Of a DNA stretch of 64,000 bases, positions 34,209 through 45,917 are shown piece by piece. The position numbers were made by a program, and so were the translations under genes. The DNA is taken from contig NZ_LT635452.1 in NCBI RefSeq assembly GCF_900120005.1, forward strand, positions 248,001-312,000, given 5' to 3'. Within the stretch, counting starts at the first letter, position 1, and each line of letters starts with the position of its first letter. Under the pieces are notes generated by a model, which was given only the letters and a program-made list of their open reading frames with translations, did no database searches and was not told the DNA's origin. This stretch comes from Holdemania sp. Marseille-P2844. Lineage in GTDB: Bacteria > Bacillota_I > Bacilli_A > Erysipelotrichales > Erysipelotrichaceae.

Positions 34209-35282
34209 ATGAAAAAGATATTGAAAAGAGTCGGGATCGGTCTGCTTGCGGCGGTTGTTCTGCTTGCGGCCGGGTTGGGATGGATGTTTCGAAAAGAGAT
34301 TCAGACGTTGAATTCGATCCGGAAAGTGGACGATTACGGAATGTATCAGATCGAGTACAGCGCGGATTACGGACTGGATCAGCTGGTGGCATCCGGCGGC
34401 GCGTCCAGCGATTCCGAGCTGGTTTCTTATGTGGCTGGGAATTTATTGAAGGGCCTGCCGCTGAAATTCAATATTCCGGATTTCGGATGCAGCACGTTTC
34501 AGGCGCAAAATGAGGATGGAGACTGGTTGTTCGGCCGGAATTACGATCTGAACTATGTTCCAAGCATGATCGTCAAATCCAATCCGGATCAGGGTTATGC
34601 TTCAATCTCCATCGCGAACATCTCAGTTCTGGGCTACAACGAGGAAAAGCGGCCGGACAGCTTCCTGTCGTCGATCATGAGTCTGGCCGCTCCGTATGTC
34701 ATGATGGATGGCATGAACGAGATGGGCTTTTCGATCGGCGTGCTGCTGATCCGCGGCGTGGAGCCGACCCATCAGGAAACGGACAAGCTGGACTTGACGA
34801 CGACGTCCGCAATGCGCTGGCTGCTGGACAAAGCGGCGACGGTCGAGGAAGCGATCGGCATGCTGGAAAACATGGATATGCACGCTTCGGCCAACGCTTC
34901 CTATCACTTCCAGATGGCCGATGCGCAAGGCGACAGTGCGGTCATCGAATATATCGACAACCAGCTGCGCGTCATCCGTAAGGAAGACGGCGAGTTCCAG
35001 ATGCTGACAAACTTTCTGATCAGCGAGGATGTTTACGGCTTTGGCAAGGGGCAGGACCGGTATGCGATTCTGGCGGATACGCTGCAGGAAAACAACGGCA
35101 TTTTATCGGAAAATGAAGCGATGTCCTTATTGGAAGCCGTCAGTCAGAATAAGGTGAACGAGGAAACCGGCGCGCTGACCGCAACCCAGTGGTCTGTCGT
35201 TTACAACAACACGCAAAAGACCGCGAAGATCGTAGCCGGCGGCCAGTTCGGCAAAGTCATCGAGATTTCGCTGGGACAATAA
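34209..35282 (+). CDS. Exported/anchored linear-amide C-N hydrolase (choloylglycine hydrolase/C45-like)
   Basis: 357 residues from ATG 34209 behind TTGGAGGAG. A hydrophobic N-terminal segment (about 9-27) is a signal or membrane anchor. The catalytic domain shows FGCSTFQAQ with candidate nucleophile Cys94 and GRNYDLN downstream, then DGMNEMGFSIGV and a C-terminal TQWSVVYNNTQKTAKI strand, as in Ntn hydrolases of the bile-salt hydrolase/acyltransferase group. These cut or form amide bonds. The nucleophile is not at the mature N-terminus unless the leader is removed autocatalytically. Substrate unknown; bile salts, acyl amines or peptides are possible. Between the SIS gene and the PTS operon, but with its own promoter and terminator. 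Confidence 0.8.
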   Translation: MKKILKRVGIGLLAAVVLLAAGLGWMFRKEIQTLNSIRKVDDYGMYQIEYSADYGLDQLVASGGASSDSELVSYVAGNLLKGLPLKFNIPDFGCSTFQAQNEDGDWLFGRNYDLNYVPSMIVKSNPDQGYASISIANISVLGYNEEKRPDSFLSSIMSLAAPYVMMDGMNEMGFSIGVLLIRGVEPTHQETDKLDLTTTSAMRWLLDKAATVEEAIGMLENMDMHASANASYHFQMADAQGDSAVIEYIDNQLRVIRKEDGEFQMLTNFLISEDVYGFGKGQDRYAILADTLQENNGILSENEAMSLLEAVSQNKVNEETGALTATQWSVVYNNTQKTAKIVAGGQFGKVIEISLGQ

Positions 35283-35305
35283 CAACGGGAAAATCTTTCG
35301 CTGCG

Positions 35306-35332
35306 GCAGTGATGAAAATCACTGCTTTTTTT
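35306..35332 (+). terminator. Intrinsic terminator
   Basis: Perfect 8-bp stem GCAGTGAT / ATCACTGC with GAAA loop and eight T residues. Confidence 0.88.
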
Positions 35333-35653
35333 GTTTGGAAAAGTGGAAAGAGAGCGGTTTTCCGACGCAAAAAGCACACTTATTATGACTGTTCTATAAA
35401 GCCGGGATTTCTTTGAAAATCATGCGGATTTGTCCTTTAACTTGATTATAGGATGGGAAAAAGCAGCTTGTCAATAAAAGTGTACCTATTGTTACAGCCA
35501 AAATTGACAGATTTATATATTGTTAATGATTTTAAATATCTAAGAAAATATAAAATGAAATTCTATGAAATGCTATAAATATATAGACAATATAAATTGA
35601 TTATGCTATATTAAGTTTACAAAAATGATAGCGCTTACCAGGAGGGATCGAAT
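35333..35653 (+). promoter_or_regulatory. Promoter region of mannose-family PTS operon
   Basis: AT-rich gap. Promoter TAGACA (35584-35589), 17-bp spacer, extended TGCTATATT (-10 at 35607-35612). A palindrome CTATAAATATATAG (35573-35586) overlaps the -35 and resembles the candidate operator before the SIS gene in 11 of 16 positions. Confidence 0.5.
35626..35640 (+). promoter_or_regulatory. cre-like site (CcpA)
   Basis: TGATAGCGCTTACCA matches the catabolite-responsive element core TGNNANCGNTNNC closely; it lies just after the predicted transcription start, a position suited to repression by glucose. Confidence 0.65.
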
Positions 35654-36064
35654 ATGAAACATGTCGTTTTACTGACTCATGGCCATTTGTGCGAAGGCTT
35701 CGCTTCTGCTCTGCAGGTCATTTCCGGCTCAGACAATCCGCTGACGCTGCTCTGCATGGAAGCCCAGGATTCGCCGGACACGATGCACAGCCGGGTTCGT
35801 CAGGTTCTTGAGCGCTTCCCGGCGGAGGATCCGGTCATTCTGATGACGGATATCCCCGTTGGCAGCACGACGCAGATCGCGATTCCATTTCTGGAAGACT
35901 ACGCCAACCTCTACATTGTGACAGGCTTGAATTTGGGCCTGTTGCTGGAGGTGGCGCTGAATCCGATGGAAGACGATGTCAGCACGATCCTGCGGGAAGC
36001 GGTTGAAGCCAGTCGCCAAACATTACTGTTCATCAATGACCAGCTGGACAGCAATGAGGAATAA
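35654..36064 (+). CDS. PTS mannose/fructose/sorbose family IIA component
   Basis: 136 residues behind AGGAGGGA. The phosphorylation-site His9 lies in LLTHGHLCEG, and the TDIPVGSTTQIA loop is typical of the family. It accepts phosphate from HPr-His and passes it to IIB. First gene of a four-gene PTS operon with IIA, IIB, IIC and IID encoded separately. Confidence 0.92.
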   Translation: MKHVVLLTHGHLCEGFASALQVISGSDNPLTLLCMEAQDSPDTMHSRVRQVLERFPAEDPVILMTDIPVGSTTQIAIPFLEDYANLYIVTGLNLGLLLEVALNPMEDDVSTILREAVEASRQTLLFINDQLDSNEE

Positions 36065-36085
36065 AAAAGAAAGGGAGATGTTTCC

Positions 36086-36580
36086 ATGATTAAACTTCTC
36101 AGAATTGATGATCGTTTGATCCACGGGCAGGTCGCTGTCTATTGGGTCAATGCGACCGGCGCGGACACGATTGTCATCGCCAACGACAAGCACGCTACCA
36201 ACGCCATGCTTAAGATGTCCTTAACCGTCGGGAAGCCGGCCGGCTCCAAAATGGAGGTGCTGACCGTAGCCAAAGCGGTGGACTATCTCAACAACGCCGC
36301 CCATGCCAAGCGTAAAATCTTATTGATCTGCGGCAGCTGCGAAGACGCGGCAACGCTGTGCGCCGGGGCGGCGGAAATTAAGGAAGTCGATTTAGGGGGG
36401 ATCCGGTTCGCAGAGGGACGCACCTCGATTTCCAATCAGGTCTTCTTAGTCGAGGACGATCTGCGGCATCTGGATGCGATCGCCAGGCAAGGCGGAACGG
36501 TTTACATTCAGGAAGCCCCGTCAAAGCCGAAGATCCCGCTGTCTGAAATTCATTCCATATTTGAAAAAAATAAAAAGTAA
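36086..36580 (+). CDS. PTS mannose/fructose/sorbose family IIB component
   Basis: 164 residues behind AAAGGGAG. The phospho-acceptor His13 lies in RIDDRLIHGQV, the family signature. It transfers phosphate from IIA to the incoming sugar. Starts 21 bp after the IIA stop. Confidence 0.94.
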   Translation: MIKLLRIDDRLIHGQVAVYWVNATGADTIVIANDKHATNAMLKMSLTVGKPAGSKMEVLTVAKAVDYLNNAAHAKRKILLICGSCEDAATLCAGAAEIKEVDLGGIRFAEGRTSISNQVFLVEDDLRHLDAIARQGGTVYIQEAPSKPKIPLSEIHSIFEKNKK

Positions 36581-36604
36581 AAACACTCGGAAAGGGGAAA
36601 AATT

Positions 36605-37345
36605 ATGTTTTTAATCCAGTGTATCCTGGTATCCATGGTGCATGTCCTGAGTATTCTCGACGGCCGGATTCTGGGTCAGAATTTATTGAACACACCGATC
36701 GTGGAAGCCACGTTAGTCGGTCTGATCTGCGGCGACGTCCAGACGGGTTTAGTCATGGGCGCGACCTTACAGCTGATCTTCATGGGGTTTGTCGGCATCG
36801 GCGTCACCTCGCTGCCAAACTCCTCCGCCGGCACGATTCTGGCGGTGGCCTTCGCGATCATGTCGCATCTTTCGGCGGATTCCGCGATTGCGCTGTCCAT
36901 GCCGATCGCACTGTTATTCCAGCCCTGCGGCATCATCCCGCGGATCATCAACAACATCTGGAATCCAAAGTGCGACGCGGCGGCGGAGCGCGGCGACTTC
37001 AAGGCGATTGAACGGTATTACTGGCTGGGCGTTGTCGTCTTTGCCATCATCTATTTTGTTCCGATGTTCTTAGCGCTGTACTTCGGCTCCGGCGCGGTGG
37101 AAACGATTATCAACTTCATTCCGGAAGTTGTGATGAACGGACTGACCAAGGCTTCCAGCGTGCTGCCGGCCTTAGGTATCGCTTTATTGATGAATTACAT
37201 CATGGATAAGGACGCGACGCCGTTTATCTTCCTGGGCTTCATCTTAGCCGCGTTTTTGGGCGTCAGTTCCCTGGGCGTCGCGGGCTTGGGCGCTGTGATC
37301 GCTGTGGTTTATTATAATATGGTTCAGAGAAAGGCTAACGAGTAA
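36605..37345 (+). CDS. PTS mannose/fructose/sorbose family IIC component
   Basis: 246 residues behind AAAGGGG; strongly hydrophobic with about six to eight spans, including GLICGDVQTGLVMGATLQL and GLTKASSVLPALGIALLMNY, both typical of family IIC. Forms the sugar-translocating membrane unit with IID. Confidence 0.93.
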   Translation: MFLIQCILVSMVHVLSILDGRILGQNLLNTPIVEATLVGLICGDVQTGLVMGATLQLIFMGFVGIGVTSLPNSSAGTILAVAFAIMSHLSADSAIALSMPIALLFQPCGIIPRIINNIWNPKCDAAAERGDFKAIERYYWLGVVVFAIIYFVPMFLALYFGSGAVETIINFIPEVVMNGLTKASSVLPALGIALLMNYIMDKDATPFIFLGFILAAFLGVSSLGVAGLGAVIAVVYYNMVQRKANE

Positions 37346-37359
37346 AGGGGGAAGCCACG

Positions 37360-38193
37360 ATGACAACTGGAAAAATGGAAAAGAAAGAATTCATGAGCGG
37401 TTTCTGGCGTTCCTGCTGCCTGCAGGGCTGCTTCAATTATGAACGTCAGCAGGGTTTGGGCTTCGGCTACGCGATGATTCCGCATCTGCGCCGGATTTAC
37501 AAGGATGATCCGGAAGGCTTTAAGGAAGCGATGAAACGGCACTTAGTTTTCTACAACATCACGCCGCAGTGCACGACGTTCGTTCAGGGCATCGCCGTCG
37601 CGATGGAAGAAGAGGCGGCCTCCAATCCGGACTTCGACGCCTCTTCGATCAACGCCATCAAGACCGCGCTGATGGGACCGCTCTCCGGCATCGGCGATTC
37701 GATTTTCTGGGGTACGCTCAGAACGATCGGCCTGGGCGTCGGGATTTCCTTCTGCATGCAGGGCAACATCCTCGGTCCGATTTTGTTCCTTCTGATTCAC
37801 AACATTCCGCATTGGTTTGTACGGTATAAAGGTCTGCAGGTCGGCTATGAGCAGGGCTTGTCGTTTATGGAAAATGCAACGGAAGGCGGCATGCTGGAAA
37901 CCTTCTCGATGGCGGCGAAAATGCTAGGCGCTACGGTTGTCGGCTGCATGATCGCGACGATGATCAACTTTACCACGACGATCACGTTGAACATGGGCAA
38001 CCATCAGACCTTGGCGATCCAGTCGATCTTTGATGAAATCGCCCCGAAGCTGCTGCCGTTATTGCTGGCCTTCGGCTGCTTCGCACTGATCCGCAAGGGT
38101 AAGAAGACCACGACCGTCATGCTGCTGTTGTTCTTGCTGGGCTTCGTGCTGGCCTTTCTGGAAGGGTTGCCGATGTTCGCACCGATGGTTTAA
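37360..38193 (+). CDS. PTS mannose/fructose/sorbose family IID component
   Basis: 277 residues; ATG 37360. Signature stretches are SCCLQGCFNYERQQGLGFGY and LMGPLSGIGDSIFWGTLR, with C-terminal membrane spans. Completes the permease with IIC. Last gene of the operon. Confidence 0.94.
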   Translation: MTTGKMEKKEFMSGFWRSCCLQGCFNYERQQGLGFGYAMIPHLRRIYKDDPEGFKEAMKRHLVFYNITPQCTTFVQGIAVAMEEEAASNPDFDASSINAIKTALMGPLSGIGDSIFWGTLRTIGLGVGISFCMQGNILGPILFLLIHNIPHWFVRYKGLQVGYEQGLSFMENATEGGMLETFSMAAKMLGATVVGCMIATMINFTTTITLNMGNHQTLAIQSIFDEIAPKLLPLLLAFGCFALIRKGKKTTTVMLLLFLLGFVLAFLEGLPMFAPMV

Positions 38194-38249
38194 GAAAGAA
38201 GCTTGACGCAAAGTCCGCGGGTAGAACACTGCGGGGTAAAAATAAAGGA

Positions 38250-38284
38250 AAAGGCTCCTTGTCGGACTTGCCGCGGGAGCCTTT
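38250..38284 (+). terminator. Probable terminator of PTS operon
   Basis: 9-bp stem AAAGGCTCC / GGAGCCTTT; T tract short. Confidence 0.55.
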
Positions 38285-38306
38285 CGCTTAGAAAAGAGGG
38301 AAAGTC

Positions 38307-39329
38307 ATGATTGATTTACGCAGCGATACCGTCACGCAGCCTTCGCCGGCGATGCGCCGGGCAATGGCGGAAGCGGTCGTCGGGGATGATGTGTACAGGG
38401 ATGACCCGACGGTCCAAAAGCTGGAACAGCGGGCTGCCGCGCTTATGGGAAAGGAAGCCGGTCTGTTTGTCAGCAGCGGCACTTTGGGCAACCTGCTGGC
38501 CCTCATGAGCCAGACAGAACGAGGCGATGAAATCATTGCCGGCCGGCACAGCCACATCGTTACGCATGAAGTCGGCGGAGCGGCGCAGATCGCTCAGGTG
38601 ATGGTGCATCCGCTCGATCATCCGCAGGATTGGATTGAAGCGGATGCAATACGCAATGCCGTACACAGCGAAGATATCCATGAGCCGCGAACACGCTTAG
38701 TTTGTCTGGAAAACGCGCTGTCAAACGGCGGGGTTGTACCGCTGCCGGTTCTGCGTTCTGCCTATGCCGCCGCCAAAGCGCTGGGACTGCGCGTTCATCT
38801 GGACGGTGCGCGGGTCTTAAACGCCGCTTTAGCCAGCGGCTGCTCTGTTCAAAGGATTGCGGACTGCGCGGATACAGTGACATTCTGCCTGTCCAAAGGA
38901 CTGGCGGCGCCGGTCGGATCGGTTTTAACCGGGGATCAGGCCTTCATTGAAAGAGCGCGGCGCAACCGCAAACTGCTGGGCGGCGGGCTGCGGCAGGCTG
39001 GAATTCTGGCTGCGGCCGGACTGGTGGCCCTGGATTCGATGACAGAGCGATTGGCGGAGGATCATGCCCACGCGAAGCTGTTAGGAGAATTATTAGCGGC
39101 GATTGATGGAATTTCCGTGAAAACGGAACGGATTCAGGTCAATATGGTGTTCTTTAAAGTCGATCGTGAAAGGCGGACCCCGGAGGATTTTCTGAACAAA
39201 TTGAAAGAAAAAGGAATTTTAACGAATCCGGACGATCATGGACTGTTCCGCTTTGTCACACATTATGGTATCATGGAAAGCGACGTCCGGGCTGCGGCGC
39301 AGGTAGTCCGGGAAATCATGGAGGGATAG
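38307..39329 (+). CDS. ltaE: Low-specificity L-threonine aldolase
   Basis: 340 residues behind GAGGGAAAG. Begins IDLRSDTVTQPSPAMRRAM, the family hallmark, with GDDVYRDDPTV and the PLP-lysine in TFCLSKGLAAPVGS. Splits L-threonine or L-allo-threonine into glycine and acetaldehyde. Length is normal. The next gene starts 1 bp after the stop. Confidence 0.94.
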   Translation: MIDLRSDTVTQPSPAMRRAMAEAVVGDDVYRDDPTVQKLEQRAAALMGKEAGLFVSSGTLGNLLALMSQTERGDEIIAGRHSHIVTHEVGGAAQIAQVMVHPLDHPQDWIEADAIRNAVHSEDIHEPRTRLVCLENALSNGGVVPLPVLRSAYAAAKALGLRVHLDGARVLNAALASGCSVQRIADCADTVTFCLSKGLAAPVGSVLTGDQAFIERARRNRKLLGGGLRQAGILAAAGLVALDSMTERLAEDHAHAKLLGELLAAIDGISVKTERIQVNMVFFKVDRERRTPEDFLNKLKEKGILTNPDDHGLFRFVTHYGIMESDVRAAAQVVREIMEG

Positions 39330-39330
39330 A

Positions 39331-39996
39331 ATGACAAAGTTAAAAGCGGTGATGTTTGACATGGATGGGGTTTTGATCGACAGTGAGCGGCTGAGCTTGT
39401 CGATGTGGGAAAAGGTGAACGAAGCGCGGGGGCACGTCTTCGACGTTTCCGTCATGACAAACATGATGGGCGGTTCGCAGCAGGAGAACTTTGAACGATT
39501 CGGGCATCTGCTTCCGCCGATGGAAGTGTACGAAGCGATGTGGCAGGAGAAGAAACAGATGACGGACGCCTGGATTGAGGCTAACGGCATGCCGCTGCGG
39601 CCGGGAGTGAAGGAAATTCTGGCGGCATTAAAAGAAAACGGCATCCGGCGCCTGATCGTTTCCTCGACACCGCGCGAATATGCGTTGTATCTGTTGGAAA
39701 AAGCAGGATTAACCGGCTGTTATGACAACGGGATTTTCGGCGATGAAGCCGGCCGGCGCAAGCCGCATCCGGATCTGTATAACAAGATGATGGAGATGGA
39801 GGGGCTGCGGCCAGAGGAATGCATTATCGTGGAAGACTCCGCCAACGGCGTCAAGGCGGGCTATGCCGCGGGCGTGCGGGTGTTCGCGGTTCCCGATACC
39901 GCTTGTCTGGAACAATTCCGCGGCCGGGAAGCCTACGCAATCGTTGATTCCATGGACGATGTGCGGCGCTGGGCGCTGGAACAGACAGCCGCATAA
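39331..39996 (+). CDS. HAD family hydrolase (beta-phosphoglucomutase-like)
   Basis: 221 residues. Motif I DMDGVLIDSE holds the nucleophile Asp, motif II is SSTPREYAL, motif III Lys lies in GRRKPHPDLY, and motif IV is VEDSANGVKAG. Subgroup of sugar phosphatases and phosphoglucomutases; the substrate is not predictable. Co-transcribed with ltaE. Confidence 0.9.
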   Translation: MTKLKAVMFDMDGVLIDSERLSLSMWEKVNEARGHVFDVSVMTNMMGGSQQENFERFGHLLPPMEVYEAMWQEKKQMTDAWIEANGMPLRPGVKEILAALKENGIRRLIVSSTPREYALYLLEKAGLTGCYDNGIFGDEAGRRKPHPDLYNKMMEMEGLRPEECIIVEDSANGVKAGYAAGVRVFAVPDTACLEQFRGREAYAIVDSMDDVRRWALEQTAA

Positions 39997-40053
39997 TCGC
40001 GGAGAATTCCAGCTAGAACAGACAATCTGATCTGTTGAAATCAAGCAAAAAGA

Positions 40054-40133
40054 AAAAGACGGCGATTAAAATGAACGCTTCTTCTCCGGATCTTTTATTC
40101 GGAGCGGTTCACTTTCGTTTCCGTCTTTTTTTC
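40054..40133. terminator. Long bidirectional hairpin between convergent genes
   Basis: Outer stem AAAAGACGG / CCGTCTTTT with an inner GAACGCT...AGCGGTTC and TCCG/CGGA helix; T-runs on both strands. Confidence 0.75.
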
Positions 40134-40219
40134 TGTTTCTGCCTTTCTGCTCTTTCCGCTGCGACCAGTTTCCTCGCAATTTTATGCGCGGGAGCTTACG
40201 GTGTGGGATCTTTTCAAGC

Positions 40220-41875
40220 TTAACGGATCTGGATCAGTCTTGCCTCATAAGGCCGCAATAGCCGTGGCTGAGGATCGGCGTAGGAATCCATCAGAACCCG
40301 GCCTTCCGTCTTGAGGTCAAAGCGGGCTGGGGAGCCGCTGAGGTTGATCAGAATCAAAAATTCTGCCTGTTCGTCAGAACGTTGATAAGCGAGAATTTGT
40401 TTGTGATGAACCAAAACCGGTTTCATCGCTCCGGTGTTGAAGGCTGAATACGCTTTGCGCAGAGCGATAACCTGTTTATACCAGCGATTGATGCTCGTCT
40501 CTGAAACCAGATCAGATTTCAGGTTGATCTGCTTATAATTGGGATTCACCTTGATCCAGGGCTGATGATCGCTGAAGCCGGCATATTCACTGTCATCCCA
40601 CTGCACCGGCGTGCGGGCGTGATCGCGGGTCATGCGCTGCACGATCTTTCTGGCGATGACCTTGGGCAGATGCATCATCGTCTGCAAGGTGTCGTAAATA
40701 TTGATCGCTTCATAATCCCGCCATTCATCCTGTTCCAGATGACAGTTGGTCATGCCGATCTCCTCGCCCTGATACACCAGCGGCGTTCCTCTTAACGTCA
40801 GGTTCATCAAAGCGAATGCCTTCGCGCTTTCAACGCGGTATTGCCTGTCGTTGCCGAAACGGGAGATCGAGCGGGGCTGGTCATGATTGTTCATGTAGTT
40901 GGCAACCCAGTAATTTCGTTTCTGGCTGTCGGTCTGCCATCGGAAAATAATCGACTTGAAGCCGGGAATCGTCCAGTGATACAGCTTGCGGAAATCATAT
41001 TTGCCTAACGGTCCGCAGTCCTGCAGATGCAGATCAAACACGATCATCATGTTCAACTCGCCGCGTTGTTCACCGGCATACAGCGCGCACGCGTCGTTGT
41101 CCGCCATCATGCCTTCGCCGATCGTGATGAAATCATAATCGTCCGCCAGCTTCCCGATCAGTTCCTGAATGTAAGCGTGGGATTGCGGCAGATTGGTCAT
41201 GAACTCTTTGGCAAACTGATAACCCTTCTTTTCCGGATGCCAGCTCGGCAATCCCGGCTGCTTGGCGATCGTGTTGATGACGTCCATGCGGAAGCCGCTG
41301 ACGCCTTTGTCCAGCCAGAACCGCATGACGTTGGCAATTTCTTCGCGGACCCGCGGATTTTCCCAGTTGAGATCACACTGATGCGGCGTGAAGGTGGTCA
41401 GATACCAGCTGTGCGGCTTCAGCGGATCCTTTGTCCATGCGCTGCCGCCGAACATGCTGATCCAGTTGTTTGGTTCCTTGTCGTTGACGCCTTCGCGGAA
41501 GTAGTAACAATCCCGGTATGGACTGTTCGGATCGTTTAAGCAGGCCTGAAACCAGGGATGCTGATCGCTGGTGTGATTTGCGACTAGATCCATCACGATC
41601 CCCATGCCCCGTTTCTTGCATTCTGCCAACAGTGCGTCAAAATCTGCCATCGTTCCAAAATCGGGATGGATATTGTAATAATCGCTGATGTCATAGCCAA
41701 AGTCGGTGTTGGGGGAACAATACACCGGCGAGAGCCAGATCAGATCCACACCCAGATCCTGCAGATGATCCAGCCGGCGCAGGATGCCCTTGAGATCCCC
41801 GATTCCGTCATGATTGGAATCCTGGAATGAACGCGGCCAGATCTGATAAATAATTTTATTTTTGTAATCCATCAT
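40220..41875 (-). CDS. GH13 alpha-glucosidase (oligo-1,6-glucosidase type)
   Basis: 551 residues; ATG 41875 (or 41872) behind GGGGTG. GH13 motifs: MDLVANHTSDQHPWF, GFRMDVINTI with the nucleophile Asp, ITIGEGMMAD with the acid/base Glu, and NNHDQPRS. Cleaves alpha-1,6 (or short alpha-glucoside) links in the cytoplasm. A gap of about 315 bp separates it from the 6-phospho-beta-glucosidase gene upstream, so it may be transcribed independently. Confidence 0.93.
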   Translation of the reverse strand: MMDYKNKIIYQIWPRSFQDSNHDGIGDLKGILRRLDHLQDLGVDLIWLSPVYCSPNTDFGYDISDYYNIHPDFGTMADFDALLAECKKRGMGIVMDLVANHTSDQHPWFQACLNDPNSPYRDCYYFREGVNDKEPNNWISMFGGSAWTKDPLKPHSWYLTTFTPHQCDLNWENPRVREEIANVMRFWLDKGVSGFRMDVINTIAKQPGLPSWHPEKKGYQFAKEFMTNLPQSHAYIQELIGKLADDYDFITIGEGMMADNDACALYAGEQRGELNMMIVFDLHLQDCGPLGKYDFRKLYHWTIPGFKSIIFRWQTDSQKRNYWVANYMNNHDQPRSISRFGNDRQYRVESAKAFALMNLTLRGTPLVYQGEEIGMTNCHLEQDEWRDYEAINIYDTLQTMMHLPKVIARKIVQRMTRDHARTPVQWDDSEYAGFSDHQPWIKVNPNYKQINLKSDLVSETSINRWYKQVIALRKAYSAFNTGAMKPVLVHHKQILAYQRSDEQAEFLILINLSGSPARFDLKTEGRVLMDSYADPQPRLLRPYEARLIQIR

Positions 41876-42191
41876 ATCACCCCTGTCATTGTATCATAAT
41901 GTTCGGGTAAAAGCTCTGGATTTCCATAACGAGGGAGGTTCTAAAGATGGTGCAGAACAGCCCTGACGAAGTCTTCGATCTACGTTTGAGGATATCGTTG
42001 AAAGTCAGGAAAGTCAAAAGGAATAAGAAGGAATCAAGGCAATAAGAAAAACGGGGGAAGACTGGAAAAAAGAAAGTTGGTTGGGGAAAGCAGGACTTTT
42101 TACAGTTGTTGAAGTACGTTTTAAGTTTGAGTACAGGCTGCGGAAACTTCCGTTTTTAAGTTTCGGAAGACAAACTGCGGAATCTTCTGTT
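41876..42191. other. Gap between GH13 and GH1 genes
   Basis: No supported gene. Contains an imperfect CTTCCG / CGGAAG hairpin at about 42144-42170 that could weakly terminate the GH1 transcript. No clear promoter for the GH13 gene was identified. Confidence 0.4.
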
Positions 42192-45085
<2,894 letters not shown>

Positions 45086-45114
45086 TGTTTTCTCCTCTAT
45101 TGATTCAGAAGGGC

Positions 45115-45417
45115 TTACTCCCCCATCAGCTTTTGCGCGGCGGCTAAGACCTTGGCGCCGTCCAGCCTCCCGTAGGCAACCATGTCGATGACGTCGACCG
45201 GCAGATCCGGGCATTGTTTCCGAACGTTGTCCAGCTCATAGCGGACCTGCGGTCCGATCAGGATGCAGTCGGCGGTTTCCGCGGCGGTTTTCGCCTGGCT
45301 GACCGACGAAGCGCTGATCGTGCATTCGTAGCCGGACGCTTTCGCGGCGGCGCGCATTTTGTTCATCAGCATGCCGGTTGACATGCCCTGGGCGCAAAGC
45401 AGAACGATATTTTTCAT
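45115..45417 (-). CDS. PTS lactose/cellobiose family IIB component
   Basis: 100 residues. Phospho-cysteine Cys8 in IVLLCAQGMSTGMLM; small Rossmann-like fold. Lies between IIA and IIC in the operon. Confidence 0.94.
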   Translation of the reverse strand: MKNIVLLCAQGMSTGMLMNKMRAAAKASGYECTISASSVSQAKTAAETADCILIGPQVRYELDNVRKQCPDLPVDVIDMVAYGRLDGAKVLAAAQKLMGE

Positions 45418-45448
45418 AGTTTACTCCTCTTACAGTATTCTTTGTGGT

Positions 45449-45760
45449 TTAAGCGGCGGTGCGGATCATTTCGATCATCTCCGCGGCCAGATCTTTTACG
45501 GTCATGGCATTCATCACGTGATCCTGCGCGTGGATCATCAGTAAGGAAAGCGGGACCGGGCTGCCGTTGGTTTCCGCAAAGATCAGACCGGTTTGACATT
45601 GGTGCGCATCCACCATTTTTTTATCGCATTCGATCATCAGCGCGTCCGCTTCGTCAAAGTGTCCGGCACGAGCGGCGCGGATCGCCTGAATCGCCAGGCT
45701 GCGGGCGTCGCCGGCCGCGGTAATCAGCCGCATGATCGTCAGTTCCATTTCATTTTCCAT
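45449..45760 (-). CDS. PTS lactose/cellobiose family IIA component
   Basis: 103 residues behind AAGGAGC. The phospho-acceptor is His77 in LLMIHAQDHVMNA. All-helical trimeric IIA type. First gene of the beta-glucoside PTS operon. Confidence 0.94.
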   Translation of the reverse strand: MENEMELTIMRLITAAGDARSLAIQAIRAARAGHFDEADALMIECDKKMVDAHQCQTGLIFAETNGSPVPLSLLMIHAQDHVMNAMTVKDLAAEMIEMIRTAA

Positions 45761-45847
45761 TTCCTAAGCTCCTTTCCGTGTTGGGATCAAATCCGTCCGT
45801 TCCTTCTCTGCAGCGAAGGCCGGACCGGACTTCCGGTTGACAAATTC

Positions 45848-45877
45848 AGTCTAGCATGACTTTTTCAGCAACTCCAA
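45848..45877 (-). promoter_or_regulatory. Promoter of beta-glucoside PTS operon with shared motif
   Basis: Minus strand TTGGAG (45872-45877), 18-bp spacer, TGC-extended TAGACT (45848-45853). The 10-mer GGTTGGAGTT covering the -35 occurs also at the same place in the regulator's promoter. Confidence 0.5.
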
Positions 45878-45917
45878 CCGGAATGTTGCCGGGAAAGCTG
45901 CGGTATTTTTTGAAAGA

